DNA of 64,000 bases from Anodontia alba (Eukaryota > Mollusca > Bivalvia > Lucinida > Lucinidae), in contig OZ024825.1 in NCBI GenBank assembly GCA_964016985.1, positions 32,518,057 through 32,582,056 of the forward strand, given 5' to 3'. The notes below the pieces were generated by a model that did not search any database, was not told where the DNA came from, and saw only the letters and a list, made by a program, of their open reading frames with translations. A program made the position numbers and the translations under genes. Of the stretch, positions 58,601-61,190 are shown piece by piece (the stretch's first letter is position 1; each line of letters opens with the position of its first letter).

Positions 58601-59361
58601 CCTTCTTTGAATAAACTTATGTTTTTGTTATTAAAAAAGAGATGTAGGTTATGATCAATCAGTACGTGGGATCAGGAAAGTATTTTTCTTATTTCTCCAT
58701 GGAAACATATGTTGTGGGTACTCATTAAAAGGGCCTCAGTGAGGCACTTCTCATGAATGCCACATGTTTCTGTGGAGAAACAAGAAAACTATCAATATTT
58801 TTTGGTTGAGAAAAGCACATTATCTGTAGCTACCGTATTTAACCTAATTACCGCACTGTATGCTTAAGTTTTTAAAAAATAGTTGTGGCAAAATATGTAC
58901 CAACCTACATTAAGGGTACTCTTGAACAAAAATCAGCAAAGGACTAATTAAATGATTCTACTGCAATGTTTCTTTTTTCTGATTTTCTTTATAAAAAGCA
59001 TATGTTGTGGGTACTCATTTGAATTGCATCGACGAGTCGATGCAATTCAAATGGGTACCCACAACATATGCCTTTATAAAGTAGTAGACAAAAAGTACAC
59101 TAGCTGTGATCTGAAGACTATGGAATTGCTTGACTGTGCACTTATAGGGGCATGTGCGGTAATTAGGTCAAATACGGTATAGTGGATGCTTCCCTTTCCA
59201 GCATGAGTGATGATGAAGATGAAATGGAGGCAACAGAAGAAGATGGTGAGTTACAGATTGTGACAGAGTGTTGGATAGAACCACAGAATGGTGTCTGTAT
59301 CAATAATACTTTAGAGAGAAAACAGTTTGAAGGGCTCACATGCTATGAGATGGCAAACACG
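18552..59361 (+). CDS. SZT2: SZT2, KICSTOR complex subunit (5' part, 19 exons)
   Basis: Nineteen exons join to 2817 nt = 939 codons with no stop and consistent phases. Diagnostic SZT2 stretches, compared from memory of vertebrate SZT2, include [94 protein letters not shown] and [10 protein letters not shown]. Vertebrate SZT2 is about 3400 residues, so this is roughly the first 27 percent. SZT2 is a large lysosome-associated protein that, with KPTN, ITFG2 and C12orf66, recruits GATOR1 to restrain mTORC1 when nutrients are scarce. The true start codon lies in an unrecognised upstream exon or is a downstream Met; the rest of the gene is beyond 64000. Introns total over 90 percent of the span and are rich in foldback elements. 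Confidence 0.9.
18678..20058. repeat. SZT2 intron a: foldback elements
   Basis: FB-H fragment near 18860, FB-D at 18905-19110, a hairpin remnant (CAGTGTAGATCCTGATCAGA) near 19158, FB-C copy 3 (19275-19467, lacking the tip hairpin), and a degraded FB-D/hairpin mix to 19975. Confidence 0.6.
20059..20232 (+). CDS. SZT2: SZT2 exon b
   Basis: Acceptor AAATTTCAG, 58 codons from [14 protein letters not shown] to [10 protein letters not shown], donor GTAAGT. Carries DLSPS, a DxSxS motif as in the metal site of VWA domains. Its last 81 nt plus 14 nt of intron form the unit of the tandem array that follows. Confidence 0.9.
20233..21768 (+). repeat. 95-bp tandem array of exon b tail plus donor
   Basis: About 16 extra copies of a 95-bp unit made of the last 27 codons of exon b (from CCTAACACC) plus the first 14 nt of the intron. 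Most copies keep GTAAGT; some read GTAATT or ATAAGT. Each also has a TTTTGTTGCTAG acceptor-like stretch. Confidence 0.95.
22480..22720. repeat. Tandem amplification of an FB-D arm
   Basis: Five units of about 40-51 bp with GTGAGTACCCACATAATTTACTGTGAAGG, i.e. part of the FB-D arm repeated head to tail. Confidence 0.8.
22906..22983 (+). CDS. SZT2: SZT2 exon c
   Basis: Acceptor GTGTTTTTCAG, 26 codons [20 protein letters not shown] to KGLVLP, donor GTAAGT, phase 0 both ends. Helix-like segment following the DLSPS motif. Confidence 0.85.
23040..23649. repeat. Two PB elements
   Basis: 23040-23243 is bounded by TTAA on both sides (TTAACCCTGGTCCTGCTGAA ... GGCAAGGGTTAA). 23438-23649 begins TTAACCCTAGTCCTGCTGAA and ends GACAAGGGTTAT. 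Each has the GATCTGGATCTGCAC-type central hairpin, degraded in the second. Confidence 0.75.
23700..25290. repeat. Mosaic repeat with ATGCCCC/GGGGCATA ends and about 160-bp internal units
   Basis: Two starts (23702 and 24328) read TATGCCCC...GGGGCATATT followed by TTCGTCCGTCC-like DNA. The body is a series of about 150-170 bp units with ATCTCAAAAACTATT, GAAACTTGATGAA, GACCTGATTAA and TTATGCCCCTTTG. It ends GGGGGCATAGTGTTTTACAAAC. No transposase or RT was seen. Other copies start at 34720 and 62122. Confidence 0.65.
25554..25860 (+). mobile_element. tRNA-derived SINE, full-length copy
   Basis: The 5' head folds like a tRNA: a box A-like GTGACTCAGTTGG, a perfect T arm GCGGG-TTCAACC-CCCGC (box B), and CCTCG/CGAGG acceptor pairing. 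A body of about 220 bp follows (AACATTCTTTCGTGGAGATT ... GGGCCGTAAAACCTCAAC) ending in an ACAAACAA tail. Nine further copies, mostly 5' truncated, lie in the window. Confidence 0.85.
25985..26250 (+). mobile_element. tRNA-derived SINE, diverged copy
   Basis: Keeps a T-arm-like GGGTTCGATCCCCACT and the body landmarks GAGGAATCATGAAATATTTT and GTGCACAAGTACTGG, but is much more diverged than the copy at 25554. The 3' end is AAACCCCAACTAAGCC. Confidence 0.75.
26655..26965. repeat. FB-D element with amplified arm
   Basis: Starts CCAGATAAATATTTTTCTTATT; four units of about 33 bp (AAGGTTACTCATTAGAAGCACCTGAAT) follow, then the normal right arm GCACCATTAAGGTACTTCTAATGAGTACCCAC. Confidence 0.75.
27007..27099 (+). 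CDS. SZT2: SZT2 exon d
   Basis: Acceptor TTCCCCTTCCAG, 31 codons [18 protein letters not shown] to [13 protein letters not shown], donor GTAAGT. The PEIHVTV strand matches the PEIYVTV segment remembered for vertebrate SZT2. Confidence 0.85.
27133..27430 (+). mobile_element. tRNA-derived SINE between exon d and its duplicate
   Basis: Nearly identical to the copy at 25554 but lacking about 13 bp of the tRNA head, so it is young. It splits an FB-G fragment: CCTTAAAG before it, AAAGCGCCAATCACA after it. Confidence 0.85.
27456..27536 (+). CDS. SZT2: SZT2 exon d', diverged duplicate of exon d
   Basis: 27 codons reading [14 protein letters not shown] then [13 protein letters not shown], donor GTGAAT, same phases as exon d. 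Its AG acceptor (ATGCAGCAG) lacks a pyrimidine tract and is part of FB-G-derived sequence. The amino-acid likeness to exon d exceeds the intron likeness, hinting at past selection. It is either a mutually exclusive alternative exon or a decaying duplicate; including both would duplicate one strand of the domain. Confidence 0.5.
27545..28720. repeat. SZT2 intron: degraded repeats
   Basis: A TGTCGCACCTGGTGGCATGGTGCGACA start (27548) followed by TCTTGACATCC...TGACCTTAACCTATATTTTA is one of a family also at 48312, 56168 and 57722. A lone PB end occurs at 27898. From 28300 to 28720 nothing is recognised. Confidence 0.45.
28725..28915. repeat. Foldback element FB-G copy
   Basis: TAACCCTTAAAGC...GATTTAAGGGTTA ends, core CATGTGAGTTGCCTGCCCAG / CAGATAATTCACATGAAAC. 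FB-G also occurs at 29435, 30370, 36565, 42725, 42905, 48545, 52200 and 60765. Confidence 0.65.
29435..29760. repeat. FB-G element carrying a perfect palindrome
   Basis: Within the element, 29484-29551 is a 68-bp palindrome with no spacer (centre GGTGCTTTAAAGCACC), flanked by A and T runs that extend it. A second half copy follows at 29563-29600. Reading frames here (poly-Lys) are artefacts. Confidence 0.85.
29761..30369. other. SZT2 intron, no gene
   Basis: Contains a purine-rich stretch (29898-29998, GAGATAGAAGAGATAGTAGA) with an open frame of charged residues. It has no splice context matching SZT2 and looks like a GA-rich simple repeat inside a degraded repeat. Confidence 0.4.
30628..30756 (+). 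CDS. SZT2: SZT2 exon e
   Basis: Acceptor ACATTTTTACAG, 43 codons [20 protein letters not shown] to GKLVENSS, donor GTAAGT, phase 0. Matches the VLVQGxLL...F segment of SZT2. An FB-G element ends about 40 bp upstream. Confidence 0.88.
31165..32045. repeat. About 160-bp tandem units with CCAAGATGGC motif
   Basis: Five to seven diverged units, each with TTGACTCGAAACTTGGTAGG, GGTGACTTGTAGATCAAAAA, TTGGAAATCCAAGATGG and CCATCTTGAAAATCTATTTT. Fragments of the same family lie near 49130, 49530 and 50480. Confidence 0.8.
32105..32463. repeat. Foldback element FB-I, copy 1
   Basis: About 360 bp with ends TTAAAGGCTCCATATCTCTC and GGATATGGAGCCTTTAATG, both arms over 120 bp long, closing on ATTAATGTTACCAACATTAAT. 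Copy 2 is at 43977-44386. Confidence 0.85.
32465..32640. repeat. Foldback element FB-F copy
   Basis: Abuts FB-I directly. AGCAGACAGCATTTTGAAAT and ACCAGAAAACAGG at the left, CAGTTTGTCATCTGCTGAAT at the right. Confidence 0.7.
32894..33041 (+). CDS. SZT2: SZT2 exon f
   Basis: Acceptor TTTTATTACAG, encodes [20 protein letters not shown] and on to [17 protein letters not shown], donor G|GTAAGG (phase 1). The last part matches the ILALQLLPSNSSAG segment of SZT2. Confidence 0.9.
33184..33411. repeat. TTAA-flanked MITE, second PB-like family
   Basis: TTAACCCATTGTAGACTGAC ... CGACTACAATGATTTAA with a GTGGAGACCCTGATCAGA / CTGATCTGGGTCTGCTC hairpin. A degraded relative is at 19826-19975. Confidence 0.6.
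33590..33801. repeat. TTAA-flanked MITE, third PB-like family
   Basis: TTAACTCTTTCGGCACC ... GGCAGTGAAAAGAGTTAA. The central hairpin is nearly perfect: CAGCGTAGATCTTGATGAGA ... GCTCATTATGAGC ... TCTCATCTGGATCTTCGCTG. Confidence 0.75.
34230..34445. repeat. Foldback element FB-F copy with co-varied arms
   Basis: Hairpin CATGCAAACTGTCTCC...GGAGACAGTTTGCATG: both arms carry the same A-to-G (T-to-C) change relative to CATGCAAATTGTCTCC in other copies. The outer ends AATGCTTAGAATGCTGGG and CTTTAAGTGTTAA are intact. Confidence 0.8.
34590..35166. repeat. FB-D fragments, poly-T and an ATGCCCC-family fragment
   Basis: A poly-T run (34609-34640), a half FB-D (34660-34720), a GGGGCATA-family fragment (34720-34995) and a full FB-D (34995-35155: ATGGGTATTCATTAGAAGCA). 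Confidence 0.65.
35167..35359. repeat. Foldback element FB-C, copy 4, at a splice acceptor
   Basis: GGGCCCAGTTGTTCAAAGCA ... GCTTTGAACAACTGGGCCC, without the tip hairpin. The element ends 16 bp before SZT2 exon g. Confidence 0.9.
35376..35596 (+). CDS. SZT2: SZT2 exon g
   Basis: Acceptor TTTTTATCTTCAG, encodes [20 protein letters not shown] to [13 protein letters not shown], donor GTAGGT, phase 1 to 0. VVITDG is a VWA-like strand and TDG motif; [20 protein letters not shown] matches the SFGHVPNVELMKFIAMATF stretch of SZT2. Confidence 0.92.
35670..36150. repeat. Two FB-D elements
   Basis: 35675-35875 is complete (GTGGGTAGTCATTAGAAGCG / CACTTCTAATGGGTACCCA). 35985-36150 is shorter. A 45-bp stretch of exon g (ACACATGGAGCTGATGCAGTTTATTGC at 35899-35965, including GGTCATATTTTG) lies between them: a degenerate duplicate of the end of exon g. 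Confidence 0.65.
36565..37150. repeat. FB-G and FB-F elements
   Basis: FB-G at 36565-36775 contains an inserted AGATTTTTAACGCTACCAGG fragment also present at 11440. FB-F at 36960-37150 has TTAGAAAATAGGCTTTGACA ... AGAGCCTATTTTCTGGG. Confidence 0.6.
37325..37470 (+). CDS. SZT2: SZT2 exon h
   Basis: Acceptor TTTTTCTGGTTTCAG, encodes [20 protein letters not shown] then [12 protein letters not shown], donor GTAAGT, phase 0 to 2. [10 protein letters not shown] corresponds to the YHRAFLLYSF segment of SZT2. Confidence 0.88.
37640..38460. repeat. SZT2 intron h: hairpins
   Basis: 37640-37870: hairpin CAGTGTGGACCCAGATCAGA with tip CTGCTCCTCTAGGAGCAG. 38130-38200: inverted AAAGGAAAGAATTTGC pair. 38255-38460: FB-H copy. 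38460-38780 shows nothing recognisable. Confidence 0.55.
38780..38965. repeat. Foldback element FB-D copy
   Basis: Near-perfect hairpin from ATAGGTCTAGATAAGAG through GTGAGTACTCATTAGAAGTG to CTTATCAGGAGCTATG, tip CCTCAGCAAGG. Confidence 0.85.
39000..39205 (+). mobile_element. tRNA-derived SINE, 5' truncated
   Basis: Starts in the body (TTGATCATGAAATCATTTC), keeps GTGAAAGTATATGCACAAG and ends with TGGGCTGTAAAACTCCAAC. Diverged. Confidence 0.75.
39519..39673 (+). CDS. SZT2: SZT2 exon i
   Basis: Acceptor TTATGTATTTCAG, encodes [20 protein letters not shown] to [20 protein letters not shown], donor G|GTAAGG, phase 2 to 1. [12 protein letters not shown] is almost identical to the vertebrate [12 protein letters not shown] motif. 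Confidence 0.92.
39740..40245. repeat. Cluster of FB-D elements and fragments
   Basis: At least three tandem FB-D copies: the half at 39740, the full hairpin at 39820-40005 (ATTAAAAGCGCCTTGAGGCG), and degraded ones to 40245. Confidence 0.7.
40476..40810. repeat. Element with pogo-like terminus and variant hairpin
   Basis: Left end ACAGTCAACCCTCATTATAC then CGACACTTGATACAACGACA resembles pogo/Tigger-type termini. The centre is a hairpin TTTGGATATTTGTTAGAATT ... AATTCTAACAGATATCCAAA. The right end is not clearly defined. Confidence 0.5.
40814..41143. repeat. Foldback element FB-E copy
   Basis: Perfect 26-bp-class ends TACCGTATTTGACCTAATTA ... TAATTAGGTCAAATACGGTA. The left central arm is shortened (GTGGGTACAAGTCGATGC), so the hairpin is asymmetric. 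Confidence 0.9.
41162..41575. repeat. SINE fragment, FB-F fragment and FB-D
   Basis: 41162-41275 is a SINE head/body fragment (AGCACAGTCAATAGCCTGTC). 41280-41395 is a degraded FB-F. 41402-41575 is FB-D, ending about 45 bp before exon j. Confidence 0.6.
41618..41714 (+). CDS. SZT2: SZT2 exon j
   Basis: Acceptor TATTATAATTCCAG, encodes [20 protein letters not shown] then [11 protein letters not shown], donor GTCAGT, phase 1 to 2. [21 protein letters not shown] corresponds to the [22 protein letters not shown] region. Confidence 0.9.
41757..41967. repeat. Foldback element FB-C, copy 5, diverged
   Basis: GGGCCCAGTTGTTTAAAGCA ... CTTTGAACAGCTGGG, with many substitutions in the arms; one of the older copies. 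Confidence 0.75.
42139..42285 (+). mobile_element. tRNA-derived SINE, internally deleted
   Basis: GGCTCCATAGCTCAGTCTGT with GGTCACAAGTTCAAATCCCC (box A- and B-like), then directly the 3' part CTGGGCTGTAAAACTGAAAC. Confidence 0.7.
42508..42716. repeat. PB element
   Basis: TTAACCCTTGTCCTGCTGAA ... AGCAGGACAAGGGTTAA, TTAA on both sides. Tip TTGGCTTCTGAAGAAGCC; the right half-tip is shortened. Confidence 0.85.
42725..43060. repeat. Two FB-G elements
   Basis: 42725-42870 and 42905-43060; both have CATTTCATGTGAAT...CACATGAAATGCCAAG arms and TTAACCCTTGAAG or CTTTAAGGGTTAA ends. Confidence 0.65.
43352..43533. repeat. PB element ending 11 bp before exon k
   Basis: Reverse orientation: TTAACCCTTGTCATGCTGAA ... 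GGTTCAGCAGGACTAGGTTAA. The second arm of the hairpin is partly deleted. TTGTATTGCAG (11 bp) separates the right TTAA from the coding sequence. Confidence 0.85.
43545..43682 (+). CDS. SZT2: SZT2 exon k
   Basis: Acceptor TTGTATTGCAG, encodes [20 protein letters not shown] then [20 protein letters not shown], donor GTAAGT, phase 2 to 2. [14 protein letters not shown] matches EGGYDILHDVSCAL of SZT2. Confidence 0.9.
43715..43970 (+). mobile_element. tRNA-derived SINE with inverted 5' end
   Basis: The body start is duplicated in inverted orientation (CATTCTCCACAAAAGAATGT then GCAACATTCTTTTGTGGAGG), a common outcome of twin-primed or foldback insertion. Ends GGGCCGTAAAACCTTAG. Confidence 0.75.
43977..44386. 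repeat. Foldback element FB-I, copy 2
   Basis: Same ends as 32105 (TTAAAGGCTCCATATTCCTC ... GGAGCC), with a 50-bp local duplication of AGAAAGGTTTAATAAATTGA in the left arm. Confidence 0.85.
44395..45260. repeat. SZT2 intron k: further foldback pieces
   Basis: 44435-44490 repeats part of exon k (GGCTGGCTTACATACGGAGA TTCAGGATGG): a degenerate fragment duplicate. 44570-44795 is FB-H-like (tip CTTCTGATGGAGGAG). 45022-45234 is a foldback with ends AAAACCTACAGAATGGCATG / CATGCCATTTTGTAGGTTTT. Confidence 0.6.
45527..45685 (+). CDS. SZT2: SZT2 exon l
   Basis: Acceptor CTATTTAATTTCAG, encodes [20 protein letters not shown] to [20 protein letters not shown], donor GTAAGT, phase 2 to 2. Matches the INQTDQMLAHLQSF and SGVPLFYIPP motifs. 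Confidence 0.92.
45715..46880. repeat. SZT2 intron l: FB-D pair and an AT-rich foldback
   Basis: FB-D at 45715-45895 and 45895-46065, back to back, both with GGATAATTTTTCTTATTTC starts. 46440-46640 is a hairpin (AATTACCGTTGTATAACGCA / TGCGTTATTCGATGATAATT) around TTAATTCACTCATGC. 46110-46415 has a minus-strand open frame without recognisable domain. 46785-46880 is an FB-D fragment. Confidence 0.6.
46919..46984 (+). CDS. SZT2: SZT2 exon m
   Basis: Acceptor CTTTTCTTCTTCCAG, 22 codons [20 protein letters not shown], donor GTAAGT, phase 2 to 2. [12 protein letters not shown] corresponds to FAAYWKPVLSMD. Confidence 0.9.
47000..47537. repeat. FB-H and PB elements
   Basis: FB-H at 47000-47195 (hairpin GTGTAGACCCTGATCAGATA / TCTGATCAGGGTCTACAC). 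PB at 47324-47537 with TTAA on both sides. Confidence 0.8.
47748..48300. repeat. FB-D followed by tandem FB-H halves
   Basis: FB-D 47748-47925. Then 47930-48290 has a 135-bp direct repeat (AACAAGTACATATTACTGTC at 47951 and 48117), both with the hairpin half AACAGTGTAGACCCTGATCA. Confidence 0.7.
48310..48655. repeat. GTCACACCTGC-type fragment and FB-G
   Basis: 48312-48540 begins TTGTCACACCTGCTTGTAGC and has CCGTTTGTCCATCAGTCTGT. 48545-48655 is an FB-G half that ends about 30 bp before exon n. Confidence 0.55.
48686..48889 (+). CDS. SZT2: SZT2 exon n
   Basis: Acceptor TTTTACAATTTACAG, encodes [20 protein letters not shown], then [40 protein letters not shown], donor GTAGGA, phase 2 to 2. One of the most conserved blocks of the protein. 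Confidence 0.95.
48900..49720. repeat. FB-F copies and CCAAGATGG-family fragments
   Basis: 48930-49100 has two FB-F halves. 49205-49410 is a full FB-F (ATGCAAATCGTCTCCAAAGG / AGACAATTTGCATGG). 49500-49565 is a fragment of the 31165 family. 49590-49640 is a C run plus (CA)n plus A run. Confidence 0.65.
49957..50313. repeat. Foldback element FB-E copy
   Basis: TACCGTATTTGATCTAATTG ... GTAATTAGGTCGAATATG. The hairpin tip reads GAATTGCCTCGACTTGTTGA GGCAATTC, whereas the copies at 17954 and 58831 read GCATCGA/TCGATGC: both arms changed together. Confidence 0.88.
50591..50836. repeat. Foldback element FB-C, copy 6
   Basis: GGCACCAGTTGTTCAGTGCA ... TTTTGAACAACTGGGCCC. Tip AGCTTTTGCATTTGCAAAAG, i.e. 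a different loop from copies 1, 2 and 7. Confidence 0.85.
50927..51250 (+). CDS. SZT2: SZT2 exon o
   Basis: The longest exon, 324 nt. Acceptor CAATTTATTACAG, encodes [40 protein letters not shown], a basic stretch ending [15 protein letters not shown], and [15 protein letters not shown]. The donor is GTTTGT, weaker than its neighbours, but phase 2 joins exon p perfectly. The LRLGFPIGTPAPARHKIV-like segment of SZT2 aligns here. Confidence 0.92.
51394..51873. repeat. 91-bp palindromic satellite, five units
   Basis: Each unit is a palindrome, arm AAACAAAAATGTATAGATTA then TATAGAAAAATGACCAT, centre AAATGG, linked by TTGGATTACAACAATC. Repeat starts are 51401, 51492, 51583, 51674 and 51801; the 127-bp step includes a 36-bp partial copy. 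Confidence 0.95.
51955..52592. repeat. FB-H, FB-G and FB-D elements
   Basis: FB-H 51955-52160 (degraded hairpin), FB-G 52200-52375 (ATGTGAATCATCTGCTAGGC / AGAGGATTCACATG), FB-D 52405-52592. Confidence 0.65.
52660..53130. repeat. Three tandem units of about 155 bp
   Basis: Units start near 52684, 52838 and 52990 with GATAACTTGAGTAAATATCA and contain TTCACCAAACTTGGTATGTG and GGCAAATTTCGTCAATTTTT. The last unit ends about 40 bp before exon p. Confidence 0.85.
53168..53392 (+). CDS. SZT2: SZT2 exon p
   Basis: Acceptor TTTTTTATTTTGCAG, encodes [20 protein letters not shown] then [20 protein letters not shown] and [12 protein letters not shown], donor GTAAGG, phase 2 to 2. [10 protein letters not shown] matches RYLYHQRWLW of SZT2. 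Confidence 0.93.
53427..53630. repeat. TTAA-flanked MITE, PB-like
   Basis: TTAACCCTTTCAGTCTTGTA ... CTTGGGGTTGAAAGGATTAA. The hairpin AGTGTAGATCCAGATAATGA ... CTCATCTGGATCTATACT is off-centre. A half copy follows at 53637-53720. Confidence 0.7.
53745..53950. repeat. Foldback element FB-H copy
   Basis: TTAGTATTCAGACACCATAA ... hairpin CAGACTGCTCCTTTTATGAG CAGTCTG: a tip unlike other FB-H copies but still self-complementary. Confidence 0.75.
54218..54296 (+). CDS. SZT2: SZT2 exon q
   Basis: Acceptor TTTTTATTTACAG, encodes [20 protein letters not shown] then LEVDMK, donor GTATGT, phase 2 to 0. Matches [22 protein letters not shown]. Confidence 0.93.
54297..54700. other. SZT2 intron, no repeat recognised
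   Basis: AT-rich unique sequence with no gene or family repeat that I can recognise. Confidence 0.4.
54705..54912. repeat. PB element, degraded
   Basis: Inverted orientation, no TTAA left; hairpin CAGTGCAGATCCAGATCAGT with the tip lost. Confidence 0.65.
54983..55196. repeat. PB element, perfect hairpin
   Basis: TTAA on both sides. Perfect hairpin of 33-nt arms from CAAACAGTGTAGATCCAGAT to the TTCAGAA turn; both arms carry GTAGATC/GATCTAC where the copy at 62597 has GCAGATC/GATCTGC. Confidence 0.9.
55415..55612. repeat. PB element
   Basis: TTAACCCTAGTTCTGCTGAA ... AGCAGGACAAGTGTTAA. The right hairpin arm is truncated (CTGCACTCTGCTTTAG). Confidence 0.85.
55695..56130. repeat. FB-H element with FB-C copy 7 nested inside
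   Basis: FB-H left half 55695-55831 (TATTGAGACACCATAACTAA ... GAGTGGCAAACTGTATTGAT) and right half 56076-56130 (GATCCACTGTTTGTACAGGC) are separated by FB-C at 55832-56075. Confidence 0.85.
56165..56625. repeat. GTCGCGACTGC-type fragment and FB-D
   Basis: 56168-56450 starts TGTCGCGACTGCTTTAGCAA GCAGGAGCGACA (hairpin start shared with 27548, 48312, 57722). 56455-56625 is FB-D with a tip duplicated as CTAAGGTAAGG. Confidence 0.65.
56658..56752 (+). CDS. SZT2: SZT2 exon r
   Basis: Acceptor GTTGTTTTTCAG, encodes [14 protein letters not shown] then [17 protein letters not shown], donor GTATGG, phase 0 to 2. [10 protein letters not shown] is identical to the vertebrate motif as I recall it. Confidence 0.93.
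56775..58650. repeat. SZT2 intron r: mixed repeats
   Basis: FB-F 56775-56965. FB-D fragments 56985-57115, 57270-57430, 57485-57600. 57722-57820 is a GTCACACCTGCCTAAGCAAG fragment, interrupted by a 5' truncated SINE (57822-57990). Then 58000-58560 continues the same element with repeats of ATCATCAAACCTGGCATACA. Confidence 0.6.
58655..59179. repeat. FB-D abutting FB-E, next to exon s
   Basis: FB-D 58655-58830, then FB-E 58831-59179 with perfect ends TACCGTATTTAACCTAATTA ... TAATTAGGTCAAATACGGTA and perfect hairpin tip GCATCGACGAGTCGATGC. Only 22 bp separate it from the coding sequence. Confidence 0.9.
59202..59361 (+). CDS. SZT2: SZT2 exon s (last in window)
   Basis: Acceptor TGCTTCCCTTTCCAG, encodes an acidic stretch [20 protein letters not shown] then [20 protein letters not shown] and [10 protein letters not shown], donor GTAAGT, phase 2 to 0. 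Matches the acidic region followed by LVTEVWVEPQ in SZT2. The next exon was not found before 64000. Confidence 0.92.
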
Positions 59362-59434
59362 GTAAGTTTGAAAGACAGAAACACTCTAAACAAACTGTTT
59401 TGCGTATTGTGTTCTTATTATTATATCTTCTATT

Positions 59435-59645
59435 TGAAAAAGTGAACCGGTGTAAAAGAGCCGCCTTCGAAACTGACTTTAAATAGTGGTTGATGTGGAA
59501 AAAGTTGTCTGTCTTATAAAGGTACATATCATGTCATTTTGCTAGCAAAATTACATGACATGTACCTTTATAAGACAACTACCTTTCCACATCAACCACT
59601 AAGGTCAATTTCAAAGGTGGCTGTCTTACACAGGTTTTACTGTAG
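59435..59645. repeat. Foldback element
   Basis: GTAAAAGAGCCGCCTTCGAA ... arms AGGTACATATCATGTCATTT / AAATTACATGACATGTACCT, then TCAAAGGTGGCTGTCTTACA CAGG. Only copy seen. Confidence 0.8.
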
Positions 59646-60225
59646 GTACAAAAATGAAATGAAGTTTAACTGCATAAAACTATGGACCAATTTTTAATAA
59701 TAGGCAAACTGTGAACTAAATCCCCAAAAGAATTTGAATAATTGAAGGTACCCAGGAAAGGCCACAATCACGAAGCAAGCCCCACCCCCATCTGTGACCT
59801 TGAGGTGGTGACATAGAATTTTCATATTATAGGTTTATGTTAAGGTTTTAAAGATCAGTGTCTCCTGAATAAATGATGGCGTTATAGTTAGAATGATGTT
59901 AGATACAGGTCTAAAATTATGTTCTGCGTGAGATCTACCTCACTTAGTGAGCTTGCGCTCAAGGTCATTGACTTAGAATTTTGATGTTAAAGTTTTATGT
60001 TAAAGTTTTTAAAAATGTATATGTTCTGAGTATTGGATGGATGTAGTTGATATTTGGATTAATATTAGATACTGGTCCAAAGATTTGTTAGAGTAAGGAC
60101 CCCACTCTCCCTGTGGTGACCCTGAGGTCAAGTCACAGACTTTATATTTTTGGTATAATGGGTAAGTACAATTGCTGATGAGCTTTCCAATCCAGTGACA
60201 TGTCTTAATATCATTACTTTTTTAG

Positions 60226-60460
60226 GGTCATTATGAATTATAATGGCATAGTAGGCCAGGTAGACACATGTATGAAACTAAATGGATCAGTTCCGGAATC
60301 AGAGGTCATTGTGAATCATAATGGCATAGTGGGCCAAGTAGACACAGGTTTGAAACTAAATGGATCAGTTCCGGAATCAGAGGTCATTGTGAATCATAAT
60401 GGCATAGTAGGCCAAGTAGACACATGTATGAAACTAAATGGATTAGTTCCAGAATCAACC
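60226..60460 (+). repeat. 78-bp tandem repeat, three units, open in one frame
   Basis: Units begin at 60226, 60304 and 60382 and are over 90 percent alike. The frame stays open for 87 residues (60233-60496) with a 26-residue unit containing NHNGIVGQVDTCMKLNGSVP. No homology to SZT2 recognised. Confidence 0.85.
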
Positions 60461-60512
60461 GCTCACGATGTGCACAGGTATTTGTTAATCGATTAGCGGA
60501 CTAAGCCTGCCC

Positions 60513-60718
60513 AGAAAATATTTTCTAAAGTCATTCTCTCCCTTCCTCTGATACAAGAAGGGCAATTGCCAGTTTCTGGTGAAAGAATGTGCGCAAGTAC
60601 TGGTAAATCAATAGAGGACTAAGCCTGCCCAGAAAAAAAGTGTCGTTAGGTAAACTGACCACTCTAGACATGACCCTAATGGATGGACTGAGCCGTAAAA
60701 CTTCAACACAAACAAACA
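60513..60718 (+). mobile_element. tRNA-derived SINE, 5' truncated
   Basis: From GAAAATATTTTCTAAAGTCA to GAGCCGTAAAACTTCAACAC plus the AAACAAACAAAC tail. Confidence 0.8.
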
Positions 60719-60764
60719 AACTGTCCCGGAATTATTGTATGTATAGTTTCAATAAATACAGATT

Positions 60765-61190
60765 AACCCTTAAAGCACTAATTGCAACTAGATGACACTG
60801 ATTTTTTTTTTTTCAGAGAAACTAAATCTTGGCATTTCATGTGAATCATCTGCATAGCGAGGTCGGCAACATTCTTTCGTGGAGATTGATCATGAAATAT
60901 TTTCTACGGTCATTCTCTCCCTTCCGCTGATTCAAGAAGGGCAGTTGTCAGTTTCTGGCGAAAGAATGTACACAATACTGGTTAACCGCTTAGAGGACTA
61001 AGCCTGCCCAGTAAACGTGTGGTTAGGTAAACTGACCACGCTCGACATGACCCCATTGGGTTGACTGGGCCGTAAAACTTCAACACAAACAAACATGAAA
61101 TGTCAAGTCTTAGTTTCTCTGAAAAGTAACAAAATCAATTTTAGAATGTTATATACTACAAATTTACTTAGCAATTTAAGGGTCAAACAA
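60765..61190. repeat. FB-G element split by a SINE
   Basis: Left half 60765-60856 (TTAACCCTTAAAGCACTAAT ... CATGTGAATCATCTGCATAG), SINE 60857-61095 (CGAGGTCGGCAACATTCTTT ... ACAAACAAAC), right half 61096-61190 (ATGAAATGTCAAGTCTTAGT ... GCAATTTAAGGGT). Confidence 0.85.
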
